Source: Nanobdellota archaeon
GTDB taxonomy: Archaea > Nanobdellota > Nanobdellia > Woesearchaeales > GCA-2686295
Length of the DNA: 5,223 nucleotides
Assembly: GCA_018812505.1 (NCBI GenBank)
Contig: JAHJDK010000244.1
Location: 1-5,223, forward strand
Direction: 5' to 3'
The first letter of the stretch is position 1; each line of letters begins with the position of its first letter. Both the position numbers and the translations under genes were made by a program. Under the pieces are notes generated by a model. That model did not search any database, had not been told where the DNA came from, and worked only from the letters and a program-made list of their open reading frames with translations. This document shows positions 1 through 5,223 of this stretch, piece after piece.

Positions 1-677
1 GAGTATTTGTCTTGCTGACATTGTTTTTATTACTGATTTCTTGTAAAGGAGATGTCAATCCTTTCTATATACAAACAAGTGATGGCTTAAAAATATCTGC
101 AAATTTTTTCCCTGTTGACAGCGATAAAGGTGTTGTATTGCTTCATATGTTAGATGGTGAAAAAAACGACTGGAATTCAATTGTTCCGAAGCTCACTGCA
201 AATAAGTTTAACGTTTTAGCTATTGACTTAAGAGGTCATGGAATGAGCAGTCTCGACTGGAGGGATTTTTCAGAAACAGATTTCAGCAGGGCTGTGCTCG
301 ATATAGTTGTTGCAAAGAGTTATCTTGAGGAAAAAGGAGTTACCAAAATAGGCGTTATAGGTGCAAGTATTGGTGCTAATCTGGCGTTGAAATACGCATC
401 CCAAGATAAAAATATTGATTCTTTAGTGCTGCTTTCCCCTAGCTTTAATTACAAGGGCGTTAAGACCTCTGAAGATGTGTTGAGGTTTGAAGGATCCGCT
501 TTGATAATTGTCGATAAAGAAGATTCCCAATCAGCTGATGACTCCCTGCAATTATATATTTCTATGAAAGAAAAAGGACAATTAATGATTTTAGAGAACG
601 TTGGCCATGGAACAGCTATGTTAAAAGATGAAAGAGTGCCTGAGGTGATTCTAAGTTGGTTGAAAAAAACGATTTAA
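1..677 (+). CDS. Alpha/beta hydrolase, probable lipoprotein (5' end outside window)
   Basis: This is a serine hydrolase of the alpha/beta fold, probably anchored to the outer face of the membrane; its substrate is unknown. The frame is open to the left edge. The first visible residues (VFVLLTLFLLLISC) are a hydrophobic signal-peptide core ending in a lipobox, L-I-S-C, with the cysteine codon at 42-44. The charged n-region and true start must therefore lie upstream, and the TTG at 12 sits inside the hydrophobic core, so it is an unlikely start. Counting from that TTG, visible landmarks are LLHMLDG (43-49, oxyanion region), DLRGHG (72-77), the nucleophile elbow GASIG (117-121, Ser119), an acid at Asp168 or Asp171 after the strand ALIIV, and the catalytic His199 in GHGTAM. 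The triad looks complete. The LHML form, in place of the commoner HG, recurs from memory in a group of lipoprotein alpha/beta hydrolases. The gene ends in a TAATG overlap with the HD-domain gene, suggesting an operon and translational coupling. Confidence 0.85.
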   Translation, partial: VFVLLTLFLLLISCKGDVNPFYIQTSDGLKISANFFPVDSDKGVVLLHMLDGEKNDWNSIVPKLTANKFNVLAIDLRGHGMSSLDWRDFSETDFSRAVLDIVVAKSYLEEKGVTKIGVIGASIGANLALKYASQDKNIDSLVLLSPSFNYKGVKTSEDVLRFEGSALIIVDKEDSQSADDSLQLYISMKEKGQLMILENVGHGTAMLKDERVPEVILSWLKKTI

Positions 678-1234
678 TGAAAGAAGTAATTAAGAGAGCA
701 GAGGAACTTATTATTGGAGAAAGAAAAGATGTTTTCAGACCTCTTTTTGAAATTGCAAATCAGAAAGGTCAAGAAATAGCTGCAAAATTAAATGCTGATA
801 AAACTATAGTTTTACTTGGCACAATGTTTATGGATGTAGCTCGTAGTAAAGCAGAAGCTGAAGGCAGAGTTCAGGATCACTCAGTGATGAGTGTTGAAGT
901 TGTTAAAAAGTTTTTATCAAATTTTGATCTTAATCAAGATTTCAAAGAAAAAGTGTATAATTGTGTTGGTGCTCATCATGAAGATATACCTTTTACTTGT
1001 TTAGAAGCAGAGATTTGCGCTAATGCTGATTGTTATAAGTTTTTGCATCCAAAAGGATTATTTGGTTTTATTGGCACTAGTGTTGTTCATCGAGGATTTG
1101 ACGTTAGTTTGAAAATAGCTTTAAGCAAAATAGAAGAAAAACATGCTGTTTTATCTCTCGATATCTGTAAGCAAGAACTTGAGCCTTATTATAATCATAT
1201 TAAGTTGTTGTTAACTGATGCGGTTAAAGAATGA
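677..1234 (+). CDS. Degenerate HD-domain protein
   Basis: This is a small all-helical protein of about 185 residues that resembles the HD phosphohydrolase fold. I chose the ATG at 677, which overlaps the upstream TAA by one base (TAATG). A TTG at 656 would add seven residues inside the hydrolase gene and is less likely. No clear Shine-Dalgarno sequence is visible, so coupled translation is plausible. Numbering from the ATG, the segment MFMDVAR (50-56) aligns with the usual LLHDIGR, so the HD histidine is Met52 while Asp53 is kept. The helix-1 histidine position is about Leu23, and there is no histidine at all before His68. Kept features are His68 in QDHSVMS, His100-His101-Glu-Asp, and the final EAEICANAD aspartate, Asp118. 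With two of the canonical ligands missing, catalysis in the usual way is doubtful. It may be a binding or regulatory pseudoenzyme, or may hold metal differently. The fold assignment is by motif spacing only. Confidence 0.72.
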   Translation: MKEVIKRAEELIIGERKDVFRPLFEIANQKGQEIAAKLNADKTIVLLGTMFMDVARSKAEAEGRVQDHSVMSVEVVKKFLSNFDLNQDFKEKVYNCVGAHHEDIPFTCLEAEICANADCYKFLHPKGLFGFIGTSVVHRGFDVSLKIALSKIEEKHAVLSLDICKQELEPYYNHIKLLLTDAVKE

Positions 1235-1235
1235 T

Positions 1236-1502
1236 TTAGCAGTGATACATGTCTCTGCATTGGTTGATTTCTTTTGTGTAAGGGATTAAATCCAGACTTT
1301 CTCCGACCATTGCTTTTACTTGATTTAGAACAGAGTCTGTTTCTCTTACAATTCTCATGGACTCGTTGTAATTTCTAGTATCAAATATGTATGCTTGTGG
1401 ATTTGAAGGATTTTGAGATTTTGTAAATATCATAGGTATTGTGTTATATTCCATTAATTGTGAGTAGTCTGACACTCTTCTTGGCATTATAAAGTCGCTC
1501 AT
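1236..1502 (-). CDS. Small hypothetical protein, leaderless
   Basis: I do not recognise this 88-residue protein. It has no signal peptide or membrane segment. By eye it looks like a beta hairpin (TIPMIFTKS, a turn rich in Asn and Pro, then AYIFDT; about residues 21-42) followed by a helix (about 43-70), and it ends in QCRDMYHC with cysteines at 82 and 88. The ATG at 1500-1502 has no Shine-Dalgarno sequence but lies about 27 bases downstream of a TATA box with a matching BRE, the layout of a leaderless archaeal transcript. That promoter is the best argument that the gene is real. It stands alone: it converges with the HD-domain gene with a single base between the two stop codons, and it diverges from the purine nucleoside phosphorylase gene. 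No function is proposed. Confidence 0.68.
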   Translation of the reverse strand: MSDFIMPRRVSDYSQLMEYNTIPMIFTKSQNPSNPQAYIFDTRNYNESMRIVRETDSVLNQVKAMVGESLDLIPYTKEINQCRDMYHC

Positions 1503-1525
1503 TTTGAATCTTTTTTCCCTTGTTG

Positions 1526-1539
1526 TTATATAAATTTAT
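1526..1539 (-). promoter_or_regulatory. TATA box plus BRE for the small hypothetical gene
   Basis: Read on the minus strand, ATAAAT is followed directly by TTATATAA. ATAAAT fits the BRE consensus RNWAAW and TTATATAA is a strong archaeal TATA box (TATA part 1526-1533). Its centre lies about 27 bases upstream of the ATG at 1502, so transcription should begin at or within a few bases of the start codon and give a leaderless mRNA. Confidence 0.6.
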
Positions 1540-1576
1540 GCTTTATAAAATTATACCTCTAATCAGTGACAACTTA

Positions 1577-1584
1577 TTTATAAA
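1577..1584 (+). promoter_or_regulatory. Possible TATA box facing the intergenic hairpins
   Basis: TTTATAAA lies within the perfect palindrome ATTTATAAAT (1576-1585), so it has no fixed direction. Used rightward, it predicts a start site near 1606-1608, right where the first inverted repeat begins, which would make that element the 5' end of an RNA. The bases upstream do not form a good BRE, and AT-rich sequence yields such boxes by chance, so this is weak on its own. Confidence 0.3.
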
Positions 1585-1601
1585 TGTTTTGAAATAACAA
1601 C

Positions 1602-1674
1602 AATTCAACAATAGTCAAAATATCCTCAACCTAAAGGTGAGGATATTACATTTGACTATTGTTTTTGTTGAATT
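1602..1674. repeat. Inverted repeat / long hairpin 1, apex CTAAAG
   Basis: This is a nested, nearly continuous stem. The 13-base arm at 1607-1619 pairs exactly with 1651-1663. Inside it, 1620-1631 (ATATCCTCAACC) pairs with 1636-1646 (GGTGAGGATAT) with one bulged A, leaving the loop TAAA at 1632-1635 and TACA (1647-1650) unpaired. An outer arm, AATTCAAC (1602-1609), can alternatively pair with GTTGAATT (1667-1674). The right side carries T-runs at 1662-1666 and 1673-1676, which in archaea could end a rightward transcript. Possible roles are a small RNA with its terminator, a remnant of a transposon end, or a regulatory element between the divergent promoters. The structure is visible directly; the role is not known. 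Confidence 0.8.
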
Positions 1675-1681
1675 TTCGAAC

Positions 1682-1741
1682 TTGAAAATGACACACTAAA
1701 GTGTGAAGTATTAAATCCTATTCAAAATGTGTCATTTTCAA
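1682..1741. repeat. Inverted repeat / hairpin 2, 14-base perfect arms
   Basis: TTGAAAATGACACA (1682-1695) and TGTGTCATTTTCAA (1728-1741) are perfect reverse complements. Within the element, CACAC (1692-1696) also pairs with GTGTG (1701-1705) around the loop TAAA, giving a second hairpin with the same CTAAAG apex as inverted repeat 1. The two pairings share bases 1692-1695, so they cannot both be complete in one molecule. I see no flanking target-site duplication. The element stops about 25 bases before the phosphorylase TATA box. Confidence 0.8.
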
Positions 1742-1765
1742 ATTATTTTGAACTAGCACAAAAGC

Positions 1766-1775
1766 TATTTAAATA
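1766..1775 (+). promoter_or_regulatory. TATA box for the purine nucleoside phosphorylase gene
   Basis: TATTTAAATA, preceded by an A-rich stretch that could act as a BRE, is centred about 25-26 bases before the ATG at 1796. This spacing predicts transcription starting at or very near the start codon, and there is no Shine-Dalgarno sequence before the ATG. The gene is thus probably leaderless, like its divergent neighbour. Confidence 0.6.
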
Positions 1776-1795
1776 ATTCTTCATTCCCAAAGCTT

Positions 1796-2725
1796 ATGGA
1801 CGCATTGCAAGCATTAGTGAGTGCTTATGAATATCAGCAGAATTATGAATTAAAAGTAAAAGAAGCTGCAGACTTTCTAAGACCAAAACTCGATGATGAA
1901 TTTCCAATATTCGGGATAACACTTGGATCAGGACTTGGAGATATTGCTAATAAGATTAAATCTAACTACCATGCAATAAATTATAGAAACATACCAAACT
2001 TCCCAGTTCCAACAACTGAAGGACATGCAGGTAAAATGTTGATAGGCACTCTTGAAAACGTTCCAGTAATTGGATTGTCAGGCAGGAAGCATTATCACGA
2101 AGTTGCAGACCAACCCTTTAACACAGGAATGCTACAGGTAAGGTTTGCGGTTGATGTGCTTGCAGAACTTGGTGTTAGAAATTATTTCGCAACAAATGCA
2201 GTTGGTGGTTTAAATCTGAAATACAATGTTGGCGACGTAATGATTATAGATTCTCATATAAGTTGTTTTATACCTAATCCTTTGCTAGGAAGAGAATTGG
2301 ATTTTAAAAGAGTTGACAATCACGAGAAAGTATGGAAATTTCAACCAATGAATGATTCTTATAATTTAGAGTTCAGTAATTTACTGGAAAAAGCAGGTTC
2401 AAAATTCAAGGATCATGTATGGAGAGGTACTTATGCAGCTCTTACAGGCACCACTTATGAATCACAAGCAGAATCCCTTATGTTGAGAAAAATGGGTGTT
2501 GACGCAGTTGGAATGTCAATTGTTCCAGAAGTAATTGTTGCAAGGAACAGAGGTATGAATGTTGTGGCTATGAGCTGCATTACAAACAAAATAGCAAAAG
2601 ATGGAACTAATGATGCAAATCATGAAGAAGTTACCCAAATACTTAATTCTGATAAAGTAAGAAATCGATTATCAAATATAGTTTCTAATTTTTTCAAGTT
2701 ATACCAAAACAGATATTTAAAATAA
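1796..2725 (+). CDS. Purine nucleoside phosphorylase, trimeric (PNP/MTAP) family
   Basis: This cytoplasmic salvage enzyme splits purine nucleosides with phosphate into the free base and ribose 1-phosphate. At 309 residues it is somewhat longer than the usual 270-290, with roughly 25 extra residues at the N-terminus. Visible motifs are the phosphate loop GSGLG (44-48, Ser45), VPTTEGHAG (71-79), GRKHYHE (96-102, Arg97 and His99 matching human Arg84 and His86), NAVGGLN (134-140), GTTYES (218-223, Glu222 matching human Glu201), GMSIVPEVIVAR (239-250, Ser241 for phosphate), TNK (263-265, Asn264 matching human Asn243) and NHEE (275-278, His276 matching human His257). The Glu222/Asn264 pair favours 6-oxopurines (inosine, guanosine) over methylthioadenosine, for which the family usually has Asp at the second position. 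Oddities are His101 where the human enzyme has Tyr88, and GTT in place of the usual GPx. The ATG is supported by the TATA box about 25 bases upstream. The gene converges with the transporter gene, 12 bases apart. Confidence 0.93.
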   Translation: MDALQALVSAYEYQQNYELKVKEAADFLRPKLDDEFPIFGITLGSGLGDIANKIKSNYHAINYRNIPNFPVPTTEGHAGKMLIGTLENVPVIGLSGRKHYHEVADQPFNTGMLQVRFAVDVLAELGVRNYFATNAVGGLNLKYNVGDVMIIDSHISCFIPNPLLGRELDFKRVDNHEKVWKFQPMNDSYNLEFSNLLEKAGSKFKDHVWRGTYAALTGTTYESQAESLMLRKMGVDAVGMSIVPEVIVARNRGMNVVAMSCITNKIAKDGTNDANHEEVTQILNSDKVRNRLSNIVSNFFKLYQNRYLK

Positions 2726-2737
2726 TTCATGTTCTTA

Positions 2738-3625
2738 TTAAATATTTATCAAGTATAATCCTAACAATATAACCATCATCAAGAATATTTTTCTCAATCG
2801 ATGGCTGTGTGTTGCCTCCCTAAAATATTTTGGAAACAAAGGATAGAGCAGTATAGCAAAAATCAGCACATACATAGATTGAACCCCTTCGATAACCTTT
2901 ACCAATGAAACAGGACCTTTGCTGACTGCAAAATTGGATGCAAAAACTGCTATTATGTTCAACATTTCTGAAAGCATGAATATCCAGATGTACTTCTTGA
3001 AACGACTCTTGAAATGTTGGATGAAACATCTACCCTCCTTGAAACATATCATAAAAAACAATCCTCCAAGACTCATCCCTAATGATAAGAAGATGAATCC
3101 ACTCCAAAAATCAACTTTTTGATAAACATATTTTTCAAAAATTGCAACGATAGCTATTATAAATGATGAGATAGCCATTAGGTAGAATCCTTTTGAGAGC
3201 TTAAACTTCTTGATGTTGACCGCGGACAAAGCCATGGATGATAACAATACAACTGCAAAACCTATGTATTGGATTAATCTTAGTTTTTCTCCTAAAAAGA
3301 AGAAAGCCAAAAATGGGACTATGGCTATTGACATATTCCAAAGTGCAATAGTTATTGATGGAGACTCACTCATTAATGTTTTGAAGTAAAAAAAATAAGA
3401 GCACACCATCAGAAATCCTGCCACAGTAGCCAATAGAATTATTTTTACAGGTGGAATAACTATATCAATAAAAAACAATGATAACAATGGAATCAAAGCA
3501 AACAACCCTGATATTATGGTTCCAAAAAAAGGTGTTTTGTACACCTTATTAATCATATTATCATCTATTAGGTTAACCATGGCCCAGATTGCAGGACCAA
3601 TTAATGCTATGAAGAACCACCCCAT
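2738..3625 (-). CDS. EamA/DMT-superfamily membrane transporter
   Basis: This is an integral membrane protein of 295 residues with ten predicted helices, at roughly 2-20, 33-53, 60-81, 88-111, 117-135, 147-165, 174-195, 211-232, 238-262 and 278-294. It is laid out as two five-helix halves, as in drug/metabolite transporters. The first half shows the typical EamA ending: a helix with TIALWNMSIAIVPFLAFFFLGEKL, then a G-rich helix (IQYIGFAVVLLSS). The second half shows the weaker copy ASNFAVSKGPVSLVKVIEGVQ (229-249). It is likely a metabolite exporter or exchanger driven by an ion gradient. Its substrate cannot be told, since this superfamily covers amino acids, sugars, nucleotide-linked and drug-like compounds. 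The ATG at 3623-3625 lies two bases after the argS stop codon, so the pair is almost surely co-transcribed. There is no clear Shine-Dalgarno sequence, so re-initiation after argS is plausible. Confidence 0.85.
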   Translation of the reverse strand: MGWFFIALIGPAIWAMVNLIDDNMINKVYKTPFFGTIISGLFALIPLLSLFFIDIVIPPVKIILLATVAGFLMVCSYFFYFKTLMSESPSITIALWNMSIAIVPFLAFFFLGEKLRLIQYIGFAVVLLSSMALSAVNIKKFKLSKGFYLMAISSFIIAIVAIFEKYVYQKVDFWSGFIFLSLGMSLGGLFFMICFKEGRCFIQHFKSRFKKYIWIFMLSEMLNIIAVFASNFAVSKGPVSLVKVIEGVQSMYVLIFAILLYPLFPKYFREATHSHRLRKIFLMMVILLGLYLINI

Positions 3626-3627
3626 TT

Positions 3628-5223
3628 TTACATCTCATCAGGAGCTTCAATTCCTAATAAGCTTAAACCATTTTTAAGCACTTGTTTTATGGATATTATC
3701 AATGCCATTCTGGCACCTCTAACTTCAGAATCAGCTTTTAACACTTGGTGTTTGTGATAGAACTCGTTGAATCCTTGTGCTAATTCTAGCAAGTACCTGG
3801 CAATCATTGATGGCCTCAGATTATCAGCTGAGTTTTCAACCAACTTCGGATAATCTGCTAGTTTGCTTATTAACAATTGTTCTTCAGCACTCTTTAACAT
3901 TGAGTAATTGACTTCTCCGATAACTCCTTTGCTTTTCTTAAAAATAGAATTTATCCTTGCGACTGCGTATTGTATGTATGGTCCTGTTTCGCCTTCAAAC
4001 GAGAGCCATTCATTCAGGTTAAAGATTATAACTCTGTTAGAGTCTTGATTTAACATTCCAAACTTTAATGCTCCCAAACCTATCTTCTTGGCGGTTTCAT
4101 CAACTTTTTTCATACTCCAATCTTTGTGCCTTTTGATAACTTCTTTTTCTAATTTTTTCATAATTTCATTTTTAAGTTCTGAAAACAACATGATGTTGCC
4201 TGCTCTAGAGCTCATCTTACCGTCTGGCAGCATCACAAGCTCATAACTCACGTGTTTGCAGTTCTTCGCGTTTTTAAAACCCATTAGCTCTAATGTTTTG
4301 AAGAGCTGCTTAAAGTACATCTTTTGTTCGCTTCCGACAACGTATAATGACTGGTCTATCTTGTATTCTTCAAATTTCTTTACAGCCAAAGATAAGTCTT
4401 TTGTAGAATATAGTGATGTTCCATCGCTTTTCAACACTAAGAACACATCTAAGTCGTACTTTTTAAGATCCATTATTAATGCTCCTTCACTTTTAACAAA
4501 TAACCCTTTTTTCTTGTATTTCTCGACGAGTTGTTTACCTGATTTTTCAACGTCACTTTCATAGAAGTATATGTCGAAATTCGCTCCTAACCAATCATAG
4601 ATTTCCTTAAATTCATCAAGGCTCCACTTCCTGGTTTGTTTCCATAGAGCTATTATTTCATTATTCTTTTCTGATTCTAATTGTTTAAGTATTTCTGACA
4701 CTTCTTCTTTATAAGCCTCTTTTTCTTTCAGTTTCTTGACTGCTTTAGTGTATAATTCTCCAAGCCACTCACCTTTGTTGTTTTTTGGTATTTGGCCTTT
4801 GAAGTGTTTTTTGTAGTACCACAAACATTTTGCTATGTGTGCGCCTACATCTCCAATATAGTTTGCAGCTATAACATTGTATCCTTTGTTTTTAAGAATT
4901 TTAATAAGCGAGTCTCCCATGCACACGTTCCTTAAGTGTCCGACGTGAAAAGCTTTGTGAGTGTTTGGTTGTGAATACTCTATCATCACCTTTTCTTTCT
5001 TCTTCATTCCTAATCCATAGTCTTGTTTTTCTTTCAGTATTTTTGTGATAACTTGTTCATTCAGCAATTCTCTATTGATGAAAAAATTTAGATATGGACC
5101 TTTCACTTCTATCTTGGATATGTTTTTTGTAGGCTTGATTTTTTTCAGTAATTCATCAGCAATAATGTTTGGTGTTTTCTTAAATTCTTTTGACAGTGTG
5201 AAGCATGGAAATGCAAAGTCTCC
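3628..5223 (-). CDS. argS: Arginyl-tRNA synthetase (5' end outside window)
   Basis: This class I synthetase charges tRNA-Arg with arginine using ATP. The frame is open to the right edge. Although a GTG at 5104-5106 could act as a start, the 39 codons before it read GDFAFPCFTLSK and onward into KIEVKGPYLNFFIN, a clear ArgRS N-terminal (tRNA D-loop recognition) domain, so the true start lies beyond the window. By comparison with the E. coli enzyme about 35 residues are missing, giving a normal full length near 565. Landmarks are HVGH (4936-4947, HIGH motif, within PNTHKAFHVGHLRN), GDVGAH just after it, the segment DGTSLYSTKDL, KMSSR (4204-4218, KMSKS-type loop), and the C-terminal DALR anticodon-binding domain from GPYIQYAVARI to the end GLSLLGIEAPDEM. 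A Lys/Glu-rich helical stretch (about 4640-4790) lies in the catalytic-domain insertion. It is followed two bases later by the transporter gene. No promoter is visible because the 5' end is off the window. Confidence 0.97.
   Translation of the reverse strand, partial: GDFAFPCFTLSKEFKKTPNIIADELLKKIKPTKNISKIEVKGPYLNFFINRELLNEQVITKILKEKQDYGLGMKKKEKVMIEYSQPNTHKAFHVGHLRNVCMGDSLIKILKNKGYNVIAANYIGDVGAHIAKCLWYYKKHFKGQIPKNNKGEWLGELYTKAVKKLKEKEAYKEEVSEILKQLESEKNNEIIALWKQTRKWSLDEFKEIYDWLGANFDIYFYESDVEKSGKQLVEKYKKKGLFVKSEGALIMDLKKYDLDVFLVLKSDGTSLYSTKDLSLAVKKFEEYKIDQSLYVVGSEQKMYFKQLFKTLELMGFKNAKNCKHVSYELVMLPDGKMSSRAGNIMLFSELKNEIMKKLEKEVIKRHKDWSMKKVDETAKKIGLGALKFGMLNQDSNRVIIFNLNEWLSFEGETGPYIQYAVARINSIFKKSKGVIGEVNYSMLKSAEEQLLISKLADYPKLVENSADNLRPSMIARYLLELAQGFNEFYHKHQVLKADSEVRGARMALIISIKQVLKNGLSLLGIEAPDEM

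Noticed and set aside
12..14. TTG as the start of the alpha/beta hydrolase
   Set aside because: It falls inside the hydrophobic core of the signal peptide and leaves no charged n-region; the frame stays open to the window edge, so the gene starts upstream.
1602..1741. CRISPR array
   Set aside because: The repeats are inverted, not direct; the two elements have different stem sequences, and there is no regular repeat-spacer pattern.
1602..1741. tRNA gene or known purine riboswitch
   Set aside because: There is no T-arm or cloverleaf arrangement, and I see none of the conserved junction sequences of purine riboswitches; the stems are long simple hairpins.
1682..1741. Classical DDE-type MITE with terminal inverted repeats
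   Set aside because: The arms are a perfect 14 bases but no target-site duplication flanks them and the element is only 60 bases; an IS200/IS605-like or RNA explanation fits better.
2726..2737. Terminator between the convergent phosphorylase and transporter genes
   Set aside because: Only 12 bases separate the stops and no hairpin or clear T-run is present that could be called with confidence.
2820..3122. Open frames of 67-69 codons on both strands
   Set aside because: They lie wholly inside the transporter gene in other frames, with no recognisable protein and no promoter or spacing support.
4256..4564. A 102-codon plus-strand open frame
   Set aside because: It is antisense to the conserved catalytic core of argS; its composition (many Ser, Phe, Leu) is what the opposite strand of Lys/Glu-rich coding sequence produces.
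5104..5106. GTG as the start of argS
   Set aside because: The 39 codons before it encode typical ArgRS N-terminal sequence without a stop, so the gene continues beyond the window.

Overview
The window is AT-rich and reads like an archaeal genome segment, most likely from a DPANN-type lineage (the Woesearchaeota/Pacearchaeota kind). That assignment is inference. It rests on two start codons that sit 25-28 bases downstream of good TATA boxes with no leader and no Shine-Dalgarno sequence, on the tight gene packing, and on the general look of the ArgRS and EamA proteins. An AT-rich bacterium is not strictly excluded.

Layout. Bases 1-1234 hold two plus-strand genes joined by a TAATG stop/start overlap: the 3' part of a lipoprotein-type alpha/beta hydrolase and a degenerate HD-domain protein. 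A small unrecognised minus-strand gene (1236-1502) converges on them with one base between. Bases 1503-1795 are a divergent intergenic region with a promoter at each end. Between those promoters lie two large inverted repeats (1602-1674 and 1682-1741), whose apical hairpins share the same CTAAAG apex. This is the least explained part of the window. A trimeric-type purine nucleoside phosphorylase (1796-2725, plus) follows. It converges with a minus-strand pair, argS (running off the right edge) followed after two bases by a ten-helix EamA/DMT-type transporter.

How the genes fit together. The phosphorylase would serve purine salvage. ArgRS is essential translation machinery, and the transporter is probably co-transcribed with it, but its substrate cannot be read from sequence. 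The hydrolase and the HD protein are probably translationally coupled, yet the HD protein lacks two expected metal-ligand histidines, so it may bind rather than hydrolyse. I see no convincing new multi-gene system. The best candidates for something undescribed are the structured intergenic element, possibly a small RNA or a remnant of IS200/IS605-type ends, and the degenerate HD partner of a lipoprotein hydrolase.
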